In this document: piece after piece, positions 51,846-62,700 of the stretch
Position numbering within the stretch: the stretch's first letter is position 1
Layout of the letters: each line of letters begins with the position of its first letter
NCBI GenBank assembly: GCA_021736645.1
Contig: JAIPFM010000072.1
Span: forward strand, 35,115 to 99,114
Origin: Phycisphaerae bacterium
GTDB lineage: Bacteria > Planctomycetota > Phycisphaerae > Sedimentisphaerales > Anaerobacaceae
Direction of reading: 5' to 3'
DNA: 64,000 nucleotides
The notes under the pieces: model-generated
Databases searched by the model: none
Told to the model about the DNA's origin: nothing
The model's input: only the letters and a program-made list of their open reading frames with translations
Program-made: the position numbers and the translations under genes

Positions 51846-53288
51846 CTACAGCCATACCTTCATTCTGATCCAGTTGACCAGTTTTCTGGTCCAGATCCAG
51901 ATGTAGCGGCGTTTTCCGATGTCAATCTTGGCCACACCCTCCATGCCGGGCCTCATCCAGTCTCTGGTGTCCTTTAATTGGACCCTGACCTTGAAGACAT
52001 TCCGATTGTTCACCACTTCGGCCATGGGGCTGATGAGTTCCACCTCAAAGGGAATCTTCTGATCAGGGAAAGACACGGTGGCCAGATTGCCGGTTTGGCC
52101 AGTCTCAATATCCAGGATCTGATCCTCGGAGACCAGGACCTCAGCACGCAGTGCGTCCAGGGGTGTCACTTCAAACAGGACATCCCCGGTCTTGACAGGT
52201 GCACCGATCTGCCGTTTCAGATCACCGGCCACCAGCTTGCCGGTGATCGGTGTCTTGAGTTGGGCCTGGTCAATATAGAACTCGAGCAGTTCGATCTGGG
52301 CCTGGGTCTTGTCTGCATCGGCCTGTGCGATCTGGGCCTGAGCGGTCTGGCCGTCACGCATGTAGGCATTCACCTGCTTGATATATCCGAGTTGTTCTGC
52401 CCTGGCAGAGGCCAGCTGCAAACGTAATTCAGCAGTATCCAGCTCTGCCAGGACCGTGGCCTGGGCTGTGAGATTGTCGCCCACCTCCACGTTCACGGCC
52501 TTGATGAATCCATCAAAGGGTGCACAAATGCTCTGCTGCACTATGGACTCCAGTACACAGGATGATTTGGAGCGATACATGCCCCTGGCCACACACAAAA
52601 AAATGATCCCGGCTATGACAAGCGTGGTGGCAAGTTTCATCCAGGTATGCTGCAGGCCGAAGATAAAGGCGAATCCACGACGCAAGGATTCCACCCAGCG
52701 TGCCCCGAACCAGCGGTCCTGATGTCTGAGGTTCAAGAGCCTCACGCTGCACAGGCGGCAGGCCAGGCAGATGGCATTAATAGCCTGATCATCAAAAGGC
52801 TCAGAGGCTGGACGTTCAAAAGTGACGACTGCCTCGATCTCATCGTTGAGATGGAGCGGCACACTGAGCAGGGCACTGGGGCCGTGTTTCTGTGACAATT
52901 GAGCGGCTGCCTTGGCAATCACCATGGCCTCTGCATGCGTGGGAAAGGCCACCTCTACATTCTGATCAAAACACTCCTCCATAACGGACTCAATGTCCTG
53001 GATGAGCTGCATTTTACGATTGATATTTTCGCAGTGACTCATGGCCTTGACACGCATGAACCGGCCCTGGATGATGCCGAGGCTGACCCGTTCACACTGC
53101 CATTGGGCAGCCAGTTCATTACAGAACGCCATGGCAGCACGCATAAATCGCGTGGGTTTATTCACCACGCAGAGCAGCGCCATGGCCTTGTGCATGATCT
53201 CTAAATGGATCTGAGCCTGAGTCGCCTCACGAGATACTTTTTCCGAAGGATTCGTTTGTTGTGGTTGCTGCGTTTCTTCTTTTGTCAT
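51846..53288 (-). CDS. GAF domain - transmembrane - HlyD adaptor protein
   Basis: A 480-residue protein combining a predicted cytoplasmic sensor with a periplasmic adaptor. After a Gln-rich start, residues about 28-200 form a GAF-like domain (MALLCVVNKPTRFMRAAMAFCNELAAQWQCERVSLGII…GPSALLSVPLHLNDEIEAVVTFERP). A single helix (about 216-238) crosses the membrane. The adaptor part follows: VLESIVQQSICAPFDGFIKAVNVEVGDNLTAQATVLAELD, coiled coil (about 285-345), IDQAQLKTPITGKLVAGDL and a barrel ending RPGMEGVAKIDIG. The first gene of a minus-strand trio with the M50-HlyD and SecA-like genes. A GAF-HlyD fusion could tie export to a cytoplasmic ligand or partner. Function is inferred from domains and neighbours. 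Confidence 0.82.
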   Translation of the reverse strand: MTKEETQQPQQTNPSEKVSREATQAQIHLEIMHKAMALLCVVNKPTRFMRAAMAFCNELAAQWQCERVSLGIIQGRFMRVKAMSHCENINRKMQLIQDIESVMEECFDQNVEVAFPTHAEAMVIAKAAAQLSQKHGPSALLSVPLHLNDEIEAVVTFERPASEPFDDQAINAICLACRLCSVRLLNLRHQDRWFGARWVESLRRGFAFIFGLQHTWMKLATTLVIAGIIFLCVARGMYRSKSSCVLESIVQQSICAPFDGFIKAVNVEVGDNLTAQATVLAELDTAELRLQLASARAEQLGYIKQVNAYMRDGQTAQAQIAQADADKTQAQIELLEFYIDQAQLKTPITGKLVAGDLKRQIGAPVKTGDVLFEVTPLDALRAEVLVSEDQILDIETGQTGNLATVSFPDQKIPFEVELISPMAEVVNNRNVFKVRVQLKDTRDWMRPGMEGVAKIDIGKRRYIWIWTRKLVNWIRMKVWL

Positions 53289-53769
53289 TCGCTATAACCC
53301 TACAAAATAGTGTTGCTTGAGTAGACTATACTACCGGATGCGTGGCGTAGGTGCAAAAAATATCATAAATTTCAGGGGGTTTTTCCGATGGGCCATGAGA
53401 GGGGTTTCTTCAAGCGTAAAGGTAAAATGGTTTGGTCTGGATCAAGCTGTTTATCGTAAACTGCCGGAAGTTTCAAAATCACCAGTCTCATAAAAAACTT
53501 TGGCAAGTTGAACCGCTCAATAACAGCCCTAATTAGCGTCGATTGTGGGTTTGGGGATGACAAATGTTTTGTTTCATACACGCATGGGGGCAAGTCACCC
53601 CAAAATAAAATCAATTATTTATTCGTTTTCCTGAACATCCGTACGAACCGTTTCAGTAATTAGCAGCTGTGCCCAGCCAGGCGACCCCAAAGACGGGTCA
53701 AACGGTAGGGGTTTTTGTAGGCATTTACCAGCCTGCATGTCTCGAATGTAAGTAGAAGACAGGTGCTTA
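53289..53769. other. Intergenic/leader region of the giant surface-protein gene
   Basis: About 480 bp between divergent genes without a supportable gene. It contains TATAGT (minus strand, near 53325) as a possible -10 for the GAF-HlyD gene, a GGGG…CCCC hairpin near 53585-53600, and, closer to the giant gene, a structured stretch 53672-53745 with GACCC-CAAAGAC-GGGTC and GGTA…TACC pairings. AGG at 53761-53763 is six bases before the ATG. A strong plus-strand promoter is not visible by eye. Confidence 0.4.
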
Positions 53770-56700
53770 ATGAGTTTAATCGACTGGATGAAAAAGGGCA
53801 GGAAGAATGGTCAAGGCCGTTCTGCGTCTGCTCGCCCCATCCAGGCACCTGCCTTTGAACAGCTCGAACCCCGCCTTTTGCTCAGTGCAGACGGCCTGAT
53901 GCCCCTCGTGTCACCTCTGATTGAGACTCAGTATGAGTACGCCATTGTGGTGGATTTGGAGGAGTCATGGAATGACTCAGGGGTCAGGGGTCAGGGGTTA
54001 GGGGTTAGTGAGGAGCAGTCGGACGGTGAGACAGTTGGAGAGTTTGACGGTCAGACAGCAGAAATTGCCAGCAACCAGCAACTAGTAACCAGCAACCAAT
54101 CCGGCCTGTCCGTCTCCGAATTGACAACGGCGGCGAGGCTTTCTGCGACAGTACAAAACGAAATTCTCCCCTCCCCGGCCGACGCCTCGGAGGACTTAAC
54201 AATGCTTCATACTTCAGACTTCACACTTCAAACTTTGAGTTTGGACAGCGTCCAAACTCGCGGCCCTCCGACAGAGGCCTCAACCTTCGATTCTTCACAA
54301 AACAATGCTTTTCAGCTTGAAAACGCCTATCAGACCAGCCTGCTGGTAAGCGTCTTATCTTGTGATACCCTCAGTATTTCCCCCAATTTTGACTCATCTG
54401 ACGCTTCCTCTCTCGATGATTTGAACCTTTCCGATTCAGCCAATAACCAAGAGCCCGCGCTTGAGGGTGTTCAGTCGCTGTTGGTTTCCGGATCGTTTGC
54501 CAGTGGCGCCGCACTGCCCCAATCCCTGACCGACGAGGCTGTCACTCCGGTGCTCGAAGAAGCCCTTCGACTCTGGTCCGCCTCCGGATTGATTGACGAC
54601 CTGGCCGGGCGACTTGCCGGACTCGAGATTCGGATCACGGACCTGCCCGGCGGACAACTGGGCCAGGCCGATGAGAACGTCATCACACTGGATGCCACGG
54701 CCGCCGGTCGCGGCTGGTTCATTGACCCGACCCCTGGCGAGCACACCGAGTTCACCGAATCGCTGACCGAGTCCATGGCTGCGAGTTCAAGCAGTCCTGC
54801 GTTTGGTCACATCGATCTGCTCACTGTCCTGCTCCACGAGATCGGACACGTGGCCGGATTGGACCACGATGCCGGACTGGCAGTGATGGCCGAGACACTC
54901 TCCCACAGTCAGCGGGTTTTGTTGGCCAACAATTTCACGAGCTCAATCACCGTGCTGGACTTGGTGATTTCTGGTGCATCGCATGTCACGCCAGACCTCA
55001 ACCTCTCGGACTCGTCCAACAACGGAGCGACGATCTCGATTCAGGTGAACACCGACGGCACATTGAACGTCAGCGGCACAGCGACCGGGGACAACGGAAC
55101 ATTCTCGGGCATCACCAACATCATCGGCAACGCCGCAGCTGCGATCACACTGGTCAGTCCGAATCTTGACAATGTCTGGACCTTGACCGGCATCAACTCA
55201 GGCACGCTCACAGCCGGCACACTCAGTCCGATCAGCTTCACCAATGTCCGGAACTTAACAGGTGGTTCGTCGGCCGACTCATTTGATTTCCAGAGCGGCG
55301 GTGCAGTCACCGGCATGATCCAGGATGGGACCGGGACCCTGACCGTGGGCGTCGCGGGCTTTGTTCAGGTCAGCGGAGACTATGACTTTGTCCAGCAAAG
55401 CTTCAGCGGCAACTACTCAGGCGACGTGAGCGGCACGGTGACCGGCGCGAACGTGCTGACCGTGGGCGGCACCAGCGGCACGGGCCTGATTGGTGTGAAC
55501 GCATTTGACAACCCGCTCGGCCTGCAGGGCACACTTTCGGGCTTCGGCCTGGGCGTGGTCACAGATGGGACCCATGCATGGCATCTCTTCCAGGGCACCA
55601 TTGTGGATCCGAGCTTTGTCGGTTTTGGCAGTGATCTTAGTGCCGGCGTGTCGAACCTGACCGTGACTGTCAACAACGGATCCAGCGGCACCTACCTTAA
55701 CACGCACCCCACGCCGATCAGCGTGGCAACCGGCGGTACGGCTGTTCCATTGGACTTTACCACCGGCGTGGTGGCAGCGTCCACGACCTTCTCCTTGACC
55801 ATCTCTGACTTTGTCCACTTGAGTGGTATATTTACCTTTGGCCTCGGACTCGGTACCAGTGTTGACGTGCAGACCGGGCTCAATGCAACCACTGGCCCGA
55901 CAGTGGCTCCGGCACTCACCAGTCTGGCCACCAGTGACCCTGGTTCAGGCGTGTGGCGAAGCACAGACTACAGCATGCTCTACAACCTGTCCGTGTCTGC
56001 GTTCACGATCGCTGCGACCGACGTCAGCGTGTTTGTGGGCTATTCATCCGGCCTGACCCCGACCGGTGCGAACGGAACGCTCCTGTCGACCGATGTGCCT
56101 GACGATGCAGTGGGCCTGTACGCGTCGAACGTCGACGTGGGTCTGGTGCTCATGTCTGCCAAGAAGACGGGCATGGCCAACTTTGACCAACTCAAGCTCA
56201 GCTTCCATGCACTCAAGGCCACAGCCTCAAATATCGAGATTCTGGGTATTCCGTCACTCACGCTGAGTGCCAACAATGTGGAAGTCCGCGTCAACAGCGG
56301 CAAGGCCTGGGCCGGTGCCGCGGCTACCGCACCGCGTCCGACTGTGGACTTTGTCGAGAGTTTCACGGCAACAGGCTATGCCATCCAGACCGGTGGCACA
56401 GCGATCTCAATCGCCTTTGCCGGTCCGGTGATCGGCGCATCTGCGGACAATGTGCTCTTTAAGGTCAGCGACTTTGTGTATCTGTCCGGCAGCCTGTCTG
56501 TGAACCTGGGCCTCGCATCAACCGTGGATGTTCGCACAGGGCTCACTTCGACCCAGATTGCAGCAACTCCCACGCTGTGGACGGGCGTGCCCACCCTGGC
56601 CTCTGACAACGGCACCTTTGGACACAGCAGTGATGGATCGCTGATCTACAATCTACCGGTCCAGTCGATCGACATTGGCGTGTCCGGTGTTGATGTGTTT

Positions 56701-59700
56701 GTGGGCTATACAGAATCACTCACCGCGGCCGCGGCCGATGGCGAGATCACCGTGGCTGAACTTGACGCAGCCGGTGCGATCGGCGTGCTCATGGACGAGG
56801 TCGATCTCGGTATGGTACTCATGCGTGCTGCACCGCCGGTCGGTGCGACCTATCTCAGAAACGCCAAGTTGAAGTTCATCGCACTGCAGGGCCATGCCGA
56901 CCTCCTGAGTCTGATCGGCGTGCCTGAGGTCCAGTTCGACGCTCAAGGCGCTGAAGTACGTGTCAACCAGGGCAAGGCCAGCGGCCCGTGGCCCTCGACC
57001 GGTGCCGGTGCAGTCCAGCCCGTGGTCGATTTTACGTTGAGCTTCCCGGACGATAGCTGGGGCTCTACGGCCGATGGCGACTCGGATCCTGACGGCTACC
57101 GCGTGGCCACGAGCACCTCGGGCGGCGTCATCATTCCGCTGCTCTTTGACCAGCAGTTGATTGCCGCTGGTGCCGAAAAGGTCACCATTGGGATCTCTGA
57201 GTTCGTGTACCTGACCGGCAGCGTCTATGTGGAGATGGGGCCGGTGATCAGTGCCCCCATGGTGCCAGGCCTCAACAACCTCCCGCCCCCTCTGGCCACC
57301 AAGAGCATCCAGACCATGTCCATCGGCGCCACGAACGTGCATGCGTTTGTGGGCTTCAATGGTCCGTACTGGGTTGACTCGGCCAGCGGCGTGAACCACA
57401 ACGGCCTCATCGACCGCGACGGCAGCGGCAACATCATCGCCGCAGAGGTCAACCCTGACGCGGTCGGCCTGGTCATCGACAACCTGACCTTTGGCCTGTT
57501 CCTCGGCCGACCTGTGGACAAGTTCGACACCTCACGATACATGGCACTCAAGGCCAGTGCCAACAGCGTCAGCCTCGTGGGCATCCCGGGCCTCACGGCC
57601 ACAGCCAACAGCATTCAGGTCGAACTCAATCTCTCCACACCAAGTGTTTACGGCCTTCCAGTACTTCCGGTCATCAATTTCTCGGGTCTGCCCGGCGGCA
57701 AGTTTGAAGTCAAGACCGGCGCCAAGGACGGCAGCGGCGACGACATCACGGTCGATCTGAACATGAGCACGCCGCTCATTCGGGCCCAGGGATTCGTGCA
57801 TCTCAATGTCCTTGACAGCCTCTATGCCAGCGGCAGTGCAGCCTTTGAGCTGGGACCGACAGCTGACGTCAAGATCAAGGATGCGGTGACAGGTCTCAGC
57901 ACGACCAAGCAGGTTCGGACCCTGAGCATTGGTGTGGCCAATGCCAATGCATTCATTGGGGCCAATGGCCCGTACTGGACGGACACGAACCACAACAATT
58001 CGGTCGATGCCGGAGAACTCAGCTCAACTGCGATCGGATTTTCCGTCACTGACTTCGACGCAGGCCTCCTGGTCATGTCACCCACCGGTGCGGGCCAGCC
58101 CGGTCCGTATTTCGGGCTCAAGGCCAGCGTGACGTCCTTCGGCCTCGTGAACATGCCAGCAGGCATCACGGCCACAGGCACATTTGATATTGCCATCAAT
58201 AAAGGCCCGGCGCCCACACTGGCCGTGGACTTTGTGACCAGTTTCGGCGCCCCGGGCTATGTGGTGAACACCGGCGACGCGACCTCGACTGTCCTGCTCG
58301 ACTTCACGGCACCCAAGATCGATATCAAGCTGGCCGGCGCGATTGCAGTGGCCGGGGCGTTCGATCTCACCGGCGTCTTCTTCTTTGACATGAATCCCGG
58401 ATCCCTCAAGGTGTTCGCAGATGCCGCACTTGCGATCGGGCCTTCCGGTGATTACTTTGCCATGCAGGCCATTGGTGTGCTGGTCATCAACAGTACCGGT
58501 GTGGCAGCCGACCTCGATGTGACGATGAGCCTCGGCACAGCCGTGTCAGATATCGCACTGGTCAATCCCAGTGCCCGCGTGATCTTGAATACCTCCGGGA
58601 TTCAGCAGACAGTCACCATTCCGACAAAATATGTATCCCTGCTCAGTGCCGCTGCACAGAGTCGGCTGCTGACCAATGGCAGCGGCGACAAGTATTATGC
58701 CGTGAGCGCAGGCGCGCCACGCATTGACGGCACCTTTGCACCGGCAGGGCTCTATGTGGTCGTCAATTTCAGTGCCACACTTCGCATCCTGACCTTTGAC
58801 TTTGTGGGCAACTTCCGCCTGGTGGCAGACCCATCACAGTTCCAGATTACCACGGATGCCACACTCAATCTGGCCCTGAACGGTACGGACATCTTCCGGT
58901 TTGTGGTTCGAGGGGACATGTTCATCAACACGGCCGGTAAGATCGCTGCAGGCATCGATCTGGAGTTTGCCTCAGGCTTTGCCTTTCCGGGCAATCTCGG
59001 TTTCACACTTTCGGCCACGTTCAAGCTGCGGCTCAATGTCAGTACATCGCCCATCACCCTGCCCAGCGTGGGCCTCGTCGAACCGGGGTTCCGGGTCATA
59101 GCCACGGGCACCCTCGGCATACCGGGCCTGACCCTGACCGGGTCCTTTGGCTTCACGTTCGCCCCGGACAAATTTACGGTGAACATCTCCGCCACGGCGA
59201 ACGTCTTTGGCGCGAGCCTGGGCGTGAACGGTTTCGCCGGACTCTATTACGATGCCAATCCAGGGCTCGCCTTTAGTATCCAGATGACCCTGGGCGGCGG
59301 ACCCAATGTGGTGGTGCAGCCCGTGTCCGGCGTGGACTTTACCATCAGCGCCAACTTCCAGCTGGTCATCAATACCAGCACCACGGCACGCACGGACCTT
59401 AACACGGGCGCCAGCATTGCCGCCAGTTCGTTCCTGATCGGCGCGACCAATGTCAGCGTCAATCTGTTCGGCTTTGTGCTCGCTGGCGATCTCACCATCG
59501 CGATCTCGTCGGCAGGCCTGAGCATTCCGAATTTCAGCCTGGTGCTCGATTTCTTTGGCGCGTTCAATCTGAATGTATCCGGCTCTTTGGGCACCAACGG
59601 CAGTTTCTCCTTTACGGCGTCTGCGGTCATCACATTCCTGGACCCTGCCGTGTTTGGGTTTACAGGCACAGTCTCGGTGACCTTCAGTAACAGTGGTTTT

Positions 59701-62700
59701 TCCGGCAGCGTCTCAGCCACGTTCGGCGCCTTTGGCATCCAGGTGCACGGTGACGGGGTCTTCACGATCGAAATCCCCAGCCTCCGGGTGTGTCTCAGCG
59801 TCAATATCTCACTGCAGATCACACCGGCCTTCCACGTGCACATTCCGCTGCCGTGGCCGTTGGACGATATCCATTTTGACGTGCCCGCTTTGATCATTTC
59901 CGGAACGTGGGCGAACTGCTTCGGCACACTTACCTCCGCGCCGGCGATCCCACCGCCCCCGGCTTTGGCCACGATGATCGGCAATCAGCTTCGTCTGAAT
60001 ATCGGCGTAGACGTGGGTGCGCGTGGGTCATTCTATCCGGCCACGGACGAGAGTTACAATCTCACACTGGTGGGCGCGGGCAGTTCGACCGGCCAGAAGA
60101 TCAAGGTCAGTGCACTGGGCTACGAGCAGATCTACGACAATGTGACGAGCATCATCGCCAATGATACTGGCAGCGGCACCACGTTTATCTCCATCACACC
60201 GGATATCACGGTCCCTGTGTCCATTAACGCTGGTGTCACGGTCTCCGGCTCCAACCACTTCATCCTGGGCGGGGGCTTTGCCACGGTACAGGGCGGCAGC
60301 AACTTCGATTGGATCGATGCCGGGCCTGGCGGGGGCACATTCTATGGCGGAACGGGCGACAGCAAGGTAATCGACGACTACGGCAACCTCACAGTTCAGG
60401 TCGCCGGGTATGAGAGTTACACGGTCAGTGATACAAGCCTTCGCTACCAGACTGGCACAGACGCCAAGACGATGACACTGGGCGGCGCTGTGGGCGTGGG
60501 GCACATCAATCTCTACGGCACCAATGCGGCCTTTACTGTGGCCCCGAGCTGGACCCATCAGGGCCTGAGTCTTTACGGCGCTGGGGCCTCAAGCAGCGTG
60601 ACGGGCACCACGTCGAATCATTACACACTGACCAATGCATCGCTGACCAATGGGGCCGGCGTAACAGTCAGTCTCAGCGGCATTTCAACGGCCAGTCTCT
60701 CGGGTTACAACCACTTTGATGTGAGCGGCTGGACCGGCTCAGGTGCCATCAACGGCTTTGGCGGCAGCGACAGGGTGATCGCTTCGAACAATGCCAATTT
60801 CACACTGACCAATACATCCCTGGCTCGCACCAGCGGCGGCTCGTTCTCGCTGACGGGCATTGAACTGGCAGACCTGACCGGTGGTGCCAGTCAGAACACC
60901 TTTACGGTCAGCAGCTGGACCGGCACGGCCAACCTCAATGGCCAGGGCGCGGCAGACATCTACAGCGTCAGTCTCGTGGGCTCAGGTGCGGGTACCGCCA
61001 ATATCACGGATACAGGCGGCACAGCAGGTGACACGCTGACAGTCAACGGCACGGCCGGCAACGATGTGTTCACCATCAGCGGTACGCAGGTCGTACTCGG
61101 CGCTGAGACCGTCAACTACGCGAACCTCGAAGCCCTGACCATCAACGGCCTTGGCGGCAACGACACCTTCACTGTCAACAGTACCTCGGTCCCCACCACG
61201 ATCAATGGCGGCAACAACGACGATACGTTCTATGTCAATGCCTCGTCAGCCTCCATCACGCTCAACGGTGAGAACCAGGACGATACCTTCTATGTGCGTG
61301 CACTCACAGCCAGTGCCCTGATCAATACCGGCACCGGCACCAATGTGGTCCACGTGGGCTCTGCCGCACTGCCCGCTGCGGGCCATGTCAACGCGGTGAC
61401 TGGCAAGGTCACGATCAACGGCGGCGGGTCTGATACCCTGAATGTCAATGATACCAGTGACACGGGCACCAACATCGGTCAGCTCACATCCACACGACTG
61501 ACCGGACTGGGTATGGGCGACTCGAGCAAGGGGATTCAGTACACATCCATTGAGGCATTGAATATTTCCCTCGGCTCGGGCCCAGACGATTTCACGATCT
61601 TCAGCACCCATGCAGGCGTCACTGTGCTAAACACACTGGGCGATGACGATCGCATCGCGATCAACGCCACCAGCGGCAGCACCACAGTCAATACCGGGGA
61701 TGGCAACGATACCATCCATGTCGGCAGCGCAGCGACTGTGACGGCCAACAGCGGCGGCACGCTCAACGCGATCCTCGGGGCCCTGGCCATTCACGGTCAA
61801 GGCGGCTCAAGCGATACCGTGACTCTGGACGACACCGCAGACACTGCCGTGAATACCGGTACACTGACGTCCTCGCTCCTGACCGGACTTGGCACCCACG
61901 GTGTGACGTACACCGGGTTTGAAACATTCAATCTGAACCTCGGTTCGGGCGGCGATACCCTTAATGTTCAGAGCACCTTGGCCAGTACGCTCACCACGCT
62001 GAATACCGGCAGCGGCAGCAGCGCCAACACCGTCAACTTGGGCAGCAATGCTCCTGCGACCGTCAATGCGATTGCCGGTAAGGTGATTGTCAACGGCCAG
62101 AGTTCTGCCGATACCATCAACGTATACGATACGGGCGACGCCGCCACCAACAGCGGGGTGCTCACCGGCACGCGGCTCACCGGACTCGGTATGGGTGATG
62201 CGACCCAGGGTCTGGAATACGACGCAATCGAGACCTTGAACATCAACCTCGGTTCAGGCGACGACACCTTCTTCATTGCCTCAACCCACACCGGGCTCAC
62301 CACCCTGCAGGCCGGTCCGGGCCATGACAAGATCTACCTCGCCACGATTGCAGGCGAGACCTGGATCAGGGCCGAAGCGGGCGACGACACCATCAAGGTG
62401 AACGTCAACGACGACGGCACAGAGCGCATCGTCGGCGGCGTGACAGCCAATGGTGTGGGTGCCTACCTGGATCTCGACGGCGGCCTGGGGTCCGATGACT
62501 ACCGCGTCTATTTTGCAGGCAGCCCGGTCTCTGCCAGTCACCCGGTGTCACTGATCAATGTCCACGATACAGGCGGCAATGGCAACGGCACCGACTTCCT
62601 GGAGATCTTCGGCACAGACGACGCCAATGTGACGGACAACTTCCTGGTGCGGCGCAACTTCATTGCCTTGGTGCCGCCCACGGCTGTGGGCACTGCAGGC

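Noticed and set aside
44991..53288. Ordinary type I secretion or RND efflux operon
   Set aside because: Neither an ABC ATPase/permease nor an RND pump gene is found in the block; the only motor is SecA-like.
53672..53745. c-di-GMP-I riboswitch
   Set aside because: Only short consensus-like fragments are present; the GNRA-capped hairpin and the docking elements are not visible, so only a generic structured leader is reported.
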